This document shows, piece by piece, positions 20,030-31,605 of a stretch of 64,000 bases of DNA (the first letter of the stretch is position 1; each line of letters opens with the position of its first letter). The position numbers and the translations under genes are program-made. The notes under the pieces are model-generated. The model saw nothing but the letters and a program-made list of their open reading frames with translations. It did not search any database and was not told where the DNA came from. Origin of the DNA: Ostrinia nubilalis (lineage: Eukaryota; Arthropoda; Insecta; Lepidoptera; Crambidae). The DNA is taken from NCBI RefSeq assembly GCF_963855985.1, contig NC_087107.1, positions 7,006,001 to 7,070,000 on the forward strand, read 5' to 3'.

Positions 20030-20299
20030 TGCAGGGCGCGTCGCTCGCTGCGGCCCGCGCGCCGGAGCAGCGACGCCTGTCGCGCTCGCAGCCTAGAGCG
20101 CACGCACGCGCCGTACGACGACGCGCATCTACAAGTGCAGTGTTTAGACCGCCATCTGTACCCTGGACACGGCCCGTGCTGTCAAGACGCGGAGTCGCTT
20201 AGTGAAATTAGTCTAGAGAGCGATAGTAGAAACCCTTCCATCAAGAAGAGCAAGAAGAAAGTCACTTACCAAATCAAAGCCGACGTCATTTCAAACTAA
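20030..20299 (+). CDS. Terminal-exon-like coding segment, array copy 2
   Basis: Same 89-codon frame as copy 1 (open after TGA 20027-20029, stop TAA 20297-20299). The upstream GC-rich part (RSLRPARRSSDACRAR) is unchanged from copy 1, while the downstream part carries only synonymous changes. An 84-bp spacer separates it from the next copy and contains the phrase CTCTCATGCCGGCATCTTGC, which is related to a dispersed repeat at 30476-30531. No promoter or ATG is evident. Confidence 0.6.
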   Translation, partial: CRARRSLRPARRSSDACRARSLERTHAPYDDAHLQVQCLDRHLYPGHGPCCQDAESLSEISLESDSRNPSIKKSKKKVTYQIKADVISN

Positions 20300-20372
20300 G
20301 CTTCTTCAACACGCTGCTTACTTAGTTTCTGGTCTATCCATCACTGTCTCTCATGCCGGCATCTTGCTTTGA

Positions 20373-20618
20373 GTGAGAGAGAAGCCAGCGGACGCCTGTC
20401 GCGCTCGCAGCCTAGAGCGCACGCACGCGCCGTACGACGACGCGCATCTACAAGTGCAGTGCTTAGACCGGCATCTGTACCCAGGACACGGCCCGTGCTG
20501 TCAGGACGCGGAGTCGCTTAGTGAAATTAGTCTAGAGAGCGATAGTAGGAACCCTTCCATCAAGAAGAGCAAGAAGAAAGTCACTTACCAAATCAAAGCC
20601 GACGTCATCTCGAACTAA
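20373..20618 (+). CDS. Terminal-exon-like coding segment, array copy 3
   Basis: The open frame runs from 20373 (after an in-frame TGA) to TAA 20616-20618. Relative to copies 1-2 the 5' part is shorter: the GC-rich stretch before GACGCCTGTCGCGC is replaced by spacer sequence (GAGAGAGAAGCCAGCG). Differences from copy 2 in the conserved part are seven, all synonymous. GAAGCCAG|CG could act as an acceptor, and joined to the one-base overhang of the exon at 17317-17401 it would give this frame. Function unknown. Confidence 0.6.
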   Translation: MREKPADACRARSLERTHAPYDDAHLQVQCLDRHLYPGHGPCCQDAESLSEISLESDSRNPSIKKSKKKVTYQIKADVISN

Positions 20619-20688
20619 GCTTCTCCAACACGCTGCTTACTTGCATCTGGTCTATCCATCACTCTCTCATGCCGGCATCTTGCTTTGA

Positions 20689-20934
20689 GTGAGAGAGAAG
20701 CCAGCGGACGCCTGTCGCGCTCGCAGCCTAGAGCGCACGCACGCGCCGTACGACGACGCGCATCTACAAGTGCAGTGTTTAGACCGGCATCTGTACCCTG
20801 GACACGGCCCGTGCTGTCAGGACGCGGAATCGCTTAGTGAAATTAGTCTAGAGAGTGAAAGTAGAAACCCTTCCATCAAGAAGAGCAAGAAGAAAGTCAC
20901 TTACCAAATCAAAGCCGACGTCATTTCAAACTAA
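20689..20934 (+). CDS. Terminal-exon-like coding segment, array copy 4
   Basis: Same layout as copy 3, 316 bp downstream, with stop TAA at 20932-20934. Eight differences from copy 3; seven are synonymous and one is Asp to Glu. It is the last complete unit. Confidence 0.6.
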   Translation: MREKPADACRARSLERTHAPYDDAHLQVQCLDRHLYPGHGPCCQDAESLSEISLESESRNPSIKKSKKKVTYQIKADVISN

Positions 20935-21080
20935 GCTTCTCCCACACGCCATTTACGTAGTTCCGGGTCTACCTATCTGTTATTGTCGTTCGTGCTGGCA
21001 TTTTGCTCTCAGTGAGATGGTGACGCTGGTCGCGTGCGTTTCCTGGAGCGCACGCACGTGCGGTATAGATAAATAAATAA
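20935..21080 (+). repeat. Degraded fifth unit of the exon array, with AATAAA signals
   Basis: The spacer continues in diverged form (GCTTCTCCCACACGCC..., TTCGTGCTGGCATTTTGCTC) into a short match GAGCGCACGCACGTGCGGTA, where the array ends. Overlapping AATAAA motifs (AGATAAATAAATAAACATTCC) follow at once and could be polyadenylation signals. Confidence 0.5.
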
Positions 21081-23465
21081 ACATTCCTTCCTAATTGTTG
21101 CTCTTGAAAATATTATTGAAAGAAAACCTAGAAAAATAAATTTATCAAATCAAATCTTGTAATTAAATTAGTCAATTAAAAGTTTAAAAATCCCAAAAAT
21201 TACTGGACTCCTACTACAACATTCATAACTGTTACCTTAGCTGGTGGACATATTATAAAACAAAACGTAAACTAGTCTGAATACCTACTTATGTACGAGT
21301 ACACTGATGGTTGGACTCACTAGACAGATGTCACAATAATAGCGCTAACAACATTGACTATCTTATTTAACAATCAAGAACGCACTGCACCGTACGATGA
21401 TACAAATATGATACAAACCTCGATGCACAAAAGGGAACCTAAAGTAATACAACATAAAAGGCCATAGTACTGTATAATGGTTGTCCAATACGAAAAAAAG
21501 CTCTCTTTGCCCTTAAGTTATTATTCACAAGATGAGTTAAATTAAGTGAACTCCTAAAATGGTAGGTACATGAAATCACTCTTTGACACAAACCATACCA
21601 AAGCCGTAATCCTCTAGTTAAGTGATCTCAAATCAGGAGCTGTGATTTACTGGTTAGCTGTAAATATTTTATTATTAGTTCAGCATCCGATGCTTCTGTA
21701 CATTTATTAGAGGGAAGTAAAGCGCTTCAATTTTGTAAATAAGTGTGTAAATACTCAGCAATATTAGGAGGACATAAGAACTAAAGTTTGTAGTTATAGG
21801 TACATTGTATACATCGTGTGATTGAACCACGAGTAATGCGAAAACTTTATTCACTTATATGTATTTGTAGAGTTTATAATGTTGAGTCTTAAAGTTAATA
21901 TTTCGCACACAGTGGAACAAAAATTCTTGCGATATTACGCCCTTATTCACAAACACTACTATGAGCTATGAGGTCTCACACTGCGCGTGGACGCACAGGG
22001 TCACACACGAACCAATCACAGAGCTCTATTCCACGCTGTGCGTTCGATTTGTTGCTTGACTTAAGGCTTGGTATTTCTGCTAAAGTAGGTATTTCGCGCT
22101 GTCAAAATCTGCGCGCGCAATACTTCTCCGAAGACAGCGCGCCAAAGAGCTCTCGCGGCTACACAGTATAGAAATACGCAGTTGGTTAGATTAGGTTGAC
22201 TTCCTTCCGTTCAAGCGTCACACTCACAGCACTTTCTAATGCAAATCATATCCAAGTGATACAAATTAAAACAACTTTCAGAATTTTTGGGAATATATTT
22301 TAGAATCGTATAAATATAAAATATAACTGCCAAAGTAAACACGGTTCAAAGAGGCGTGGCGTCACCCGACCTTCCGGAAGTTCCGCGCCGGCCAAAATAA
22401 TTTCAAGATTACGTCACCCGACCTATTGGTAGGTCCTCGGGAGCTTGAGCGATTGGAAAAACATTTCATAATCAGTTACTCGTAGTAGCGATTATTTAGA
22501 GCTTGGATAATAAATTATAGTTGTTGCAATTCACGAAACTTTGCATGTGGTTAATTACATTAATCAGTACACGCATCAATTTTGTTCAGTCTTTTTGTTT
22601 ATGTACGGGGCTCTGTATCGAAAATCACTATGAGCATCACACGCGGTTACCTGCCGCAGGCACCCGCTCTGAGCACTCATGGGAGTTTATGCAGAGGTCG
22701 CTAGAGTTTGACTTTGAGCTTTGTTTATAGTAATTACGAAGCAGATTTTGATGGGAAACTGCACTGTCTTGAATTCGAAAGGGTAATTTGACGGTGTTAG
22801 GGGAATCCTAGGAATAAATGCAGATCCTCCTCATTGAGATTGAGACATTTCAATTTGAGATTTCACTTGACATTGATTGCAATCTGACATGGAGTTTTCA
22901 AACACTTTTAAAAATAAAAAGTAATTAAATCAAAAGCAGTAAGTATTGATATCAACTTCGAAGCAAATGACTCCTAAAATAACTTTCTACACCTTTTACA
23001 CGTTTGTCATTTTGTCCAATACAAACTTTGCCCCCTTTTTTCACCCCCTTCATTTCATGACCCCATTTCGGAAAATCGGATGCCTACGTCATACAAAGAA
23101 CACACCTTCAGGTCTCTACGATATCCGTCAGTGATTTAGGACAAAGCATTTTTATTAGTTGTCCAATACTCTATCGTTCCAGGTATGTCATTGACAGGAG
23201 GGCGCTACTATCTTAATGGGTTATTTATTAGTCCCAACTTTATGCCACTTGACATTTCAGAATCGTTTGACTTTAGATACCTAAGCGATTTAATATTCGG
23301 AGTCTTTTAATGAAATCAAGTTCTAAAATAACTTGAGGTGTTGTACCCGATCAAGCTTTTCATTGCAGGACAGTTAAATAGTTTTATTATTAGTTTCTTC
23401 TTTAAGTCTTAGATAAAGATAGGTAATTTGAAACCCTATTTTGTTTTATTCTTTTTTTATTTTAA
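21081..23465. other. Gene-free stretch
   Basis: AT-rich; no convincing coding frame. 21955-22180 is GC-richer and carries CCAATCACAGAGCTCTATTCC, a phrase seen in lepidopteran repeats. A 20-bp sequence at 21935-21954 has an inverted partner at 25004-25023 (see separate entry). Confidence 0.5.
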
Positions 23466-23540
23466 ATATTTCACAATCCAAACTAATATTTACTGTAAGT
23501 AAATGCTAAATAGTAAATATTAGTTTGGATTGTGAAATAT
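23466..23540. repeat. Perfect hairpin, 29-bp arms, 17-nt loop
   Basis: ATATTTCACAATCCAAACTA... (23466-23494) is exactly complementary to ...TAGTTTGGATTGTGAAATAT (23512-23540). It ends four bases before the Helitron start. Confidence 0.9.
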
Positions 23541-23544
23541 CCTA

Positions 23545-24044
23545 TCCTACTAATATTATAAAGGCGAAAGTTTTGATGTCTGGATGTCATGATGTCTGGA
23601 TGTTTGTTACTCTTTCACGCAAAAACTACTGAACGGATTTTGTTGAAACTTTACAGTATTATGTTTTTCAGAGAGCGCTGCTGCCCATTCTCTGTTTAGT
23701 ATAATATAGTGGAGTCTATAGTGGAGGAGGCTCATAGTCCAGCAGTGGACTGTAAAGGGCTGTTGATGATGATGATGATTACAGTATTATTGTTTATAAC
23801 CCAGATTAACATATAGGCTAACTTATGACGATATGTGACAAATAAATTTCAATAAATAAATAAGACGTGTCTAAAAAGCGCCATCTACCTATCGTCATTG
23901 GTCAAAATCTACAGCGCTGGACAAACTACTGTATGACGTTCGTAAATATTCATTCGGGGGAAGCCGTGAAACGCCATCTATCAACATGATATCTAACGGG
24001 GGTAAAACGAGGTCCACGCGAACGAAGTCGCGGGTGGCCGCTAG
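23545..24044 (+). mobile_element. Non-autonomous Helitron (500 bp), lepidopteran Lep1-like
   Basis: The 5' end is TCCTACTAATATTATAAA. The 3' end has a short GC hairpin (CGCGAACGAAGTCGCG) followed by GGTGGCCGCTAGT, i.e. CTAG at 24041-24044. The insertion lies exactly between A (23544) and T (24045), as expected for Helitrons. It encodes no Rep/helicase. A LINE tail is nested inside (23667-23778). Confidence 0.88.
23667..23778 (+). mobile_element. LINE/SINE tail nested in the Helitron, with about 15-bp target duplication
   Basis: The insert ends GGGCTGTTGATGATGATGATG. TTACAGTATTATGTT just before it (23651-23665) recurs after it (from 23779, TTACAGTATTATTGTT), which looks like a target duplication. 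The 3' part matches 17022-17075. Confidence 0.7.
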
Positions 24045-27000
24045 TTTATAATAGGTAGCTTTCCCTCCGCAACCTTATTGGTATTCCATGGATGTGTCTT
24101 TTAACTGATTTCTGTTAAACATTTCATGTAAAATTTGTCCAGTTATAACTCCATTTACATCTGCATCTGTAAACAAGGGTTCATGTTCTCTAGCCCAGAT
24201 GCCGAGTAAACAGAATCATCTTTCAGTGACGTGCAGCTGCCCCTATATTTGACCCACTGACCTAATTTTTTATTATTTATTTGTATCAGTGTGCTCTTCT
24301 AAAGAGTGTAAGACGATTGTAATGTAGGTACTATTAAAATGTAATTTTAACTCATTGGTTTTGTCTCATATTTGAGGAATGTACTATGTATCATGAGTAG
24401 AGTCTTCGTTTAAAAGGATGCGAAACGATTTAAATTTCAATAGGTAGACAAAATTGATAATTCTTAATTATCAAAAATTTTAGCTTTCTCCAGTAACACT
24501 GATATTATTATACTGTGACTCATCAAAGTCATCATTGTCAAAAATATTGACAAATCGCGAACTGTCACGGCCAAAAAACTGACACGCGTCCGTCCTCCGT
24601 AAGCGCCACCGCGCGACTGATTGAGATTGTCCAAGCCGTCATGGACGATTTTTTCCACATTTTTTAACATAGTAACTAAATAAGACGCAATATAAAAATT
24701 TCATCCGTTAAAAGCCCTCAAGTTATTTCTGAACTTTAGTTTAGTAAAAGATTTAGAATCTCAAATCGCTTATTTTAAAAATAAAACCATAAATAGAAAA
24801 CGAATAGAGGTAACTTTGGGAATTTATTCTATCGAGTCAACTTCATCAAATCGTGTTTCCATCCGTTAATAGCCCTAGAAAATATCCTCAACTATGCCCA
24901 ATAAAAATCTTAGCCTTTAATTTTACTGTTTAGTACCTCAAAAATGAAAAATGAAAACCTCATTTTCGCCATTTTCTCTGCTACCCGGCCTTAAGCAAGC
25001 ATCGTTTGTGAATACGGGCGTAATATTTACGCACCCTATACCACATTATCATACGTGAAATGTATAATATTTTATTTTATTATTATTGTTTAAATTACTC
25101 CAGTGTCTGAAATTTTGCGTTTCAATTACACGCTGTATCTATAGTATAAATAATGTAAAATTTATAGTATGTAAATCCAAAATACCTAGTCATTTTTTAT
25201 CCCATGATAATGTAAATTCTTAAAATAGAATTATATTGTGTTATGATTTTAATAATAGTGCGTTTTTATACCTTGTTAAAGCAATAAAATATAAAATACA
25301 TAACTCCCAAAAACCTATTTTTAAAAAGTCGAAGACTGATCAATGTTTTGGAAAAAAACACTAGTCAATACTTGAAACCTAGTCATCTGTAAAATTCAGT
25401 ATAATTAAGATGCTTAATTTATTTAAAATTTAGATAAAATGTGTATAGAAACCCTTAAATACTTACTCGTACCTATTATTATAATGATTAATGTTGTGAG
25501 CTGTTAAGGCAGTATTTTATTTTTAAGTAATAATATTTATTATTGTTGTTATTTTCTAGAAAAAACTGTTCTAACATTCCTTCCAACAGTATTCATATTT
25601 TAGAGAAAAGAATCAAATTTTAAAGTATTGTGTAAGATATTTTTAATAATTTATGGTCATTTGAGAAGTCAATACATTTTAAAATAAATTCATCACACTA
25701 AGTTTCTTTAACTACAATACAATCTGCATATCATTGTATAGGTATGGTATTACAAAAACAAAATTAATTAAACCAAATGAATCCTTACCTCGATCTCATT
25801 ATGCGTTATTATACTAACAGTAATGGCGTATAAAACTGTTAAGTACCCGTTGTGATATTTTAACTAATTATTTGCTCAATTTTGTTTATTTAATAACCGT
25901 TGTTATCTAATTATACAGAGCTGCAAACGTAATATAAATAAATGCCTCTAGTCAACATTTCAAAGTATTTCAGCATATAAACATAAAATGATTTCACTAG
26001 AGATAAAAAATCCACACCAAAATAACCACAAATTATTTTGTAACCCAGCCTAAGAATCAATAGGTAATACTGATTCTTAGACATCTTGGGTTGCACCATC
26101 TTACTTTAACTTTAGCAAATGTCAAAAACCTGTCAAACTCCATACAAAACACACTGGTAATCGTTATAGTTATGGCTGAAGTAAGGTACTGCAACTCAGC
26201 CTTAGTATTAATTTGTCAAGTAGGTCATTATTTATCTCCTAAAACATCCTTCTACTTTTCATTGCGCTATCTAGTCCGAAACTAAGCAATACGCTTAAAT
26301 ATACTTAAATATGTATGTACATTTATTTTGTAAATACATACAAATGGAAAACACCCATTTATTGTTACTGTTACTATAAATAGAGAATTTTAAATTGTAC
26401 CATGTGTTCGATATTGTATAATTTGTGCAAATAGCTTTCACTTCGCTATTTTTCACTGTTGATGTTAATTGTATTTAAGAATTTTTAAATCATGGTGTAA
26501 TTACATTAACTTAAAATGTACAAAGTAGTCGGCCGTACTGTAGCGAAGTGGATTAGGAAAAAAACTAAAATTAAATAAAGTATGTACAAGTAAATCCTTT
26601 GTAACTATTCCCATTTTTTTCACGAAAAAAAAATGTATAATAATAAATAATTTATCTGTTGATCAAAAACATTATTAAATATGTTGTAAAAAATACCTCA
26701 TAATGTAAAATCCTCCTGTAAACCTAAATTAGAATCAAGCAAACCTTTTCATACTCTGAATCAAATCCATTGTAAAATACTCATATTTAATTGCATTGAT
26801 TATTATTTATTTATTATGATAATACCCTTCTAAAAGATTCCAAGCATCATTGATACCAGTGTGCCTGTCTTACACTTACTACGTATGTAAAAATATGTAA
26901 ATACAAATTAAATTATATAAACTTTTAAAAAGTATGTAGAAAACTGACATAGATTTACGTTCTTATCTATTGTTAATAAATGTAGATAATAATTATCTCA

Positions 27001-27400
27001 AAATTGTGAATAAAACATGTATTATTATCTGAAAATGGGTTGTCGTATGGATTTATATAAATATTTTTTCTAATTCTTTTGTTTTATTTGTATTCCCATA
27101 AATGTACTTACTTATCTTTAAAAAAAGATATATTTTAGTGTAATTATAGCATTTTTAGTTATTACCTAGAAGATAGATATGAGAAATTGATAGTCGCCAA
27201 TTGAAAGTAACTGAAAAATCAAAACATGTTTACTTATTTCATAATTTAATTCGAATTCATGAGTAACTCTGAATTGCTCTGTTCCTTATCTTTACGAGTC
27301 ATTGAGTCTTCATTGGTCCCTTTGTTTTTCTTTTTTTTTTCTCCTCATCTCGCCCGCAATCTACTAAATAAGTTATCAATACTTGCCTTTTGGTAAACAA
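24045..27400. other. Gene-free AT-rich stretch
   Basis: No convincing ORF. CATCCGTTAAAAGCCCT (about 24704) and CATCCGTTAATAGCCCT (about 24860) are a spaced direct repeat. One copy of the GGTTGCACCA MITE family lies at 26083-26204. Confidence 0.5.
26083..26204. mobile_element. MITE of the GGTTGCACCA family, copy 1
   Basis: The left end is CTTGGGTTGCACCATCTTAC and the right end is GTACTGCAACTCAGCCTTA. The core has CAAATGTCAAAAACCTGTCA and CTCCATACAAAACAC. The same order occurs at 34987, 53011, 54639 and 56052. Confidence 0.75.
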
Positions 27401-27590
27401 TACAGGCTGGAAACGATAAGTGATCTCACTCGATTATATCTAAACTATACAAGATATAAATAAAACCTAGTTACTGGTCCTAAAAGTGCTTCGTGAGCTC
27501 TACAGAATAAACTGGATCTATCCAAAAATTCAATGTTTCCAGCTTCCATACATTTGGAATATTAAAAACTACACAAGGTATCACCCTGTA
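27401..27590. mobile_element. TA-ended MITE, same family as 56779-56977 but inverted
   Basis: It begins TACAGGCTGGAAACGATAAG and ends GGTATCACCCTGTA. Its interior (AAGTGATCTCACTCGATTAT, CCAAAAATTCAATGTTTCCA) is the reverse-complement order of the MITE at 56779-56977. Confidence 0.75.
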
Positions 27591-28975
27591 TATAAGTTCA
27601 GCATTGTCTGCCTAGTAGGTACTTATGTTTGTATTTGTAGAGATACCCTAGAGAGAGTTCCATAGTCTTCACTTGAGCCTTCGTCTGTATATGGCATTAA
27701 CTCCGATGTAAGTAATTTTAATCTAGCTGCCACTACTACAAGATTTAATTTCGTTATGCGCATAATCACAATGTAGGTAATACAGCCTGACAATTGCGTA
27801 CAGAATCAAGCTTCATTCATTTTGGTTCAATTTCGCGTGGCTCCATTATGCGGTAATGAACGCGGCTTAATAGTACTCGTAAGAACAAAGTAAATCCGAT
27901 TCTGCGCCTTCGTGAACGTCAGTCTTGAACGTCCCGAGCGCTAACTGGTGGAAACCGAACAAAAGCAATCAGAAAACTTCAATTAAATTAACGGATAAAA
28001 GTAATTAAAAGCTACAAAGTTCACCGACAATTTAAATACACAGAACGGAATGACAAAGCTAGTTGATTATGGGCAAAGTAAATAAAAATAACAGAAGAGT
28101 TCCCCTAAGTAAGGCTTTTATGCAAAGATTTTAACTTTTAAAGCAAACTTTTTGTTTGGTCTCAGCAGAGGAAATGAGTAAAGCGTAGAAGTAGAAACAT
28201 TTTGGTTTGTATAATTTTGATGCTCTACTACAAAGACACAGAAGTGGATGATTCCTACAAAAATATACACAAAGTTCGTGGTTTAATGTGACGGCTCTAA
28301 CTGAGCATTTGCACTAATTACACACAAAATAATCATTTCATTTTCGTAGCTTTAATCGGGTTTTTCACACGTGTAGCCTGTAATTTTATTGTGATAGCGA
28401 CATTGACACTGCACTTTTGTAAGTCAGATTAACTAACTACAAACTGATTGAAGGTAGGTACTCTTTTATGTTAGAAATAGAGAAACAAGTAGTGGTTATT
28501 TTTGCTTCTACGCATTTGTCGTTATTGTATCTAGCCAATGTTTAATCTGTCTTATCAACGTTTCAACTAAGATGATGAGCTGACGAAAATTACGACGGTA
28601 GACATCGTTAATTTTTAAGGTTTCTCACTGAAATATTAATTACGTAACTTAGTTTTGTAGCGTTTAGCACGTTCATTAAAACAAGAATCTAGTAAACGAG
28701 AATTCTAGGAAGAAGAGATTATTTTCATTAGACATTCGTAACAATGTAATAAATCTTATTATTTTAGGTATTTAGGTACAATAGTTTTCATTAACGTTTG
28801 AAATTATAATTGATAATACCAAGTAACTGTGCGTAATTTCATAGAGAGATTATGTTCAAACAAAACCACATACAATAATATGAAACATAGACTTCTATGA
28901 AACATGTGTAGTTACCTACTTCAAAGGATTATTCCTTTTTTCCACGATACAAGCTGTTGATCGTACATACAAATC
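27591..28975. other. Gene-free stretch
   Basis: AT-rich sequence with no recognised feature. Confidence 0.5.
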
Positions 28976-28979
28976 TTAA

Positions 28980-30244
28980 CACTAGAAGTGCCGAAGATTA
29001 CGACCCCCCTAAAAGCGCCGCTGGGTCAATTTTGTCCCAGCATGTATTTTGTAACATTTTTTAGTTTCAGGCATGAATATTATGGTTAAAACTATTTGTA
29101 GTATCCTCAAAAAAAGGTGGTTAAAACAATATGTACTTATTTCTTTAAAAATATAAATGTATTCAGTTTTAATTTGGAATTATTAAAATTTAGATATTTT
29201 TGGTTTCATTTAAAAATAGTCACATATTACGTGGTGGTATACTGTATTAAAATCATGAAATTACTACTTTAACTAGTCATTATTATTTTTAAAGAAAAAA
29301 AAATATCTTAAAAATAATAGTGCACATTTTGCACAAAGTTTTTTTGTATGGTTTTTTGTCTATCTGGTGTACTATGTGTTTAGTAATTTCTATAGGTATG
29401 GTTATTTTTCTGTTATCTGTACACAAACAATGAAGTTTTTGACCAATTACAATGAGAAGTATGTATGTACGTTTAATCTTCAAAATTTTATAAGTCACAC
29501 ATTTTAAAAATGTATCAAATCATACAATGTATGAACTGGCTTATGTCTAGAGGCCATCTTCCTACTAATATTATAAATGTAAAAGTTAATAAATATTGAT
29601 GAATTGAAGGATGGATGGACTGATGAATGGATAGGATGAATGAATAGGTGGATATATGCCTGGAACTTGAACTAAGTGAGTATGGATTCATGGTTAAATC
29701 GATGGATGTTTTTTCACTCTTTTACGCAAAAAATACTAAGCGGATCTTAATAAAACTTTGCAATTTTATTGTTAATACTTCAGAATAACATAATATAGGC
29801 TATAATTTAGAATAATATTCAGTTATTTGGTCAAAAAGCAACGATAAGTGTCAAGAAATTAGGTCTTTCTATGATAAACTTAATTTCTCACAGGTGAAGT
29901 CACAGGCAAAAACTAGTACAATATATTTACATTTCTGCATTGTCACGAGTCACCTAAACTCTCCTCACCTCTCCACTTTCGTATCTCCTCGAAAAAAGGA
30001 CTCTTCATCGAATTATTGTGGCAAATACCAGGGTGGGACAAAATTGACCCAGTGGCGCTTCTAGGTAAAACCGATTTTAAAAAATATTCTATTAATGTTA
30101 TATTATCAAAAACATTAAAAAATTATAAAATTCAATAAATCAGAAAAAGTCAAAAAGTTTTATGGACTTTCGTTGAAAAATAAAAAAGTTAGAGCTGATC
30201 AAACTCGCGAGTGGGACAAAAATGGGACGGCGGCCTTTCTAGTG
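28980..30244. mobile_element. piggyBac-like MITE (1265 bp) with a Helitron inside
   Basis: TTAA flanks both ends (28976-28979 and 30245-30248). The termini are CACTAGAAGTGCCG and CGGCCTTTCTAGTG. Subterminal blocks GGGTCAATTTTGTCCCA (left) and TGGGACAAAATTGACCC (about 30034) are inverted to each other. There is no transposase. A TTAA duplication and short CACTAGAA-type ends fit the piggyBac superfamily. Confidence 0.8.
29560..29916 (+). mobile_element. Non-autonomous Helitron (357 bp), nested in the piggyBac-like MITE
   Basis: It starts TCCTACTAATATTATAAATG and ends GTGAAGTCACAGGCAAAAAC followed by CTAG and T. The interior includes an imperfect GGAT/GAAT microsatellite (29598-29655) and the CTCTTTTACGCAAAAA phrase shared with the Helitron at 23545. 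Confidence 0.78.
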
Positions 30245-30475
30245 TTAAGGGATTCCGCATACAAAATGTGTGACATAATGCGATTTGGAATTCTAATGCC
30301 TTCACAACACGCCTCTTAAAAACAAATGCTATTCAGTCGCTACACAGCTTCCAAAATAATATCGTCACCTTAGCTTTATGGTTCAAAACAAGGGTATTAT
30401 TTCATATGCTAAGTTTCGATAAAACCAATGGAGCTAGGCACTTCCAACTAGGGTATCAGAAGTTCCGAATGTTTT

Positions 30476-30531
30476 CGTCTCTCTCACGCATAGCGAGATG
30501 CAGCATGAGGGACAGTGATAGATAGATCTGA
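30476..30531 (-). repeat. Dispersed repeat shared with the exon-array spacer
   Basis: On the minus strand it reads CTATCTATCACTGTCCCTCA ... GCGTGAGAGAGACG. This parallels the spacers between array copies (CTATCCATCACTGTCTCTCA ... GAGTGAGAGAGAAG, e.g. 19962-20009). Confidence 0.7.
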
Positions 30532-31605
30532 AACAACGTACCTATACGTGGTTAGATAGTAGCCCTGCAGAGCATACAGCTCACATCCCGGCTTAGCAGG
30601 GCTTATTCTCTCCGCAAACAGGAATCTCGCGAGCTGAAGAAACTTAAGTTCTAGTCGACCGTCTCTCAAAGTGTTCAGCATACCATGTAATCTATTGTGG
30701 GCTCTATATACCGAGCATAGAGCAACGTTTTGTGTGTCAGACAATCGGCGTAATGATGTAAGCTTGAAGAATCTGAGACTCGACGATTTTGTAATGTCAA
30801 ATGTCTGTTATGTTATTCTTTAAATAAAAAATCTGAATGGATGGTTTAAGAAAGGTTATAATTACATTCAGCACTCCTGCTGTCAATACTACAAGTTTAT
30901 TTCTTTATCTGTGGGCTGACTGTGAGTTTACATCAAACGTTCTCTCTAGTGAGCGCGTTAAAAAATGTGTGACAATTTTAGTTCTTGAACGTTTCCGCTA
31001 GGGGCGCTGTACAATCCGTCATACATTTAATGTCATTTTTTACAAAGACAACCAAGTTTATAAAAACAAATACAGAGTAGCTTTTATTTCTCTCTCAACT
31101 AATTTTTATTTTAAGAGCTGCCGAATACTGCAGTTCTATCACTTCAAGATCCATGTAGGCAGCAGACAACTATTGTCTGCTTCGTACTTGACTTTGTAGT
31201 CTGAAGCCGTTCCGAGTGTGAATGATCACAATAAAACAGTAATGGCTGCTCGTCTGATTCACTAGTCGAATAAAATGTGCATTGCACTGTTTTGTTTGCA
31301 AACAAAAACATTCTGTAGCTTTTTCAATTGGAGTCGGGACAGACCCATGGGATCACGCCGCTACGGCGCGGAATAAATCGCCCACAAATAAAGCGCCCAA
31401 CGTTCCAACGAATTTTATTTTAGATTTGTCTGCGAGTATTTTAGCGTTGTTTGTAAAAGGCTTGACAAAGTTAGCTGCAGTTCTATGATTTTTTAACGAA
31501 AACGGCTCTAAATTGATTTGTTAGTTTAGGGTTAAAGACTTTCGAAAACCGGGATCAAAACTATCCCATGTTTTTCCCTGAGTCCCAATCTAGATAGATG
31601 ATATA

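Larger units (their letters stand above)
21935..25023. repeat. Possible TIR pair, 3.1 kb apart
   Basis: TTACGCCCTTATTCACAAAC (21935-21954) and GTTTGTGAATACGGGCGTAA (25004-25023) are inverted repeats with one mismatch, each flanked by TA. They could be the ends of one old element later filled by a Helitron, or two unrelated ends of the same MITE family. No transposase lies between them. Confidence 0.35.

Noticed and set aside
30484..30744. An 86-codon minus-strand frame
   Set aside because: Its end overlaps a dispersed repeat and there is no motif or codon evidence.
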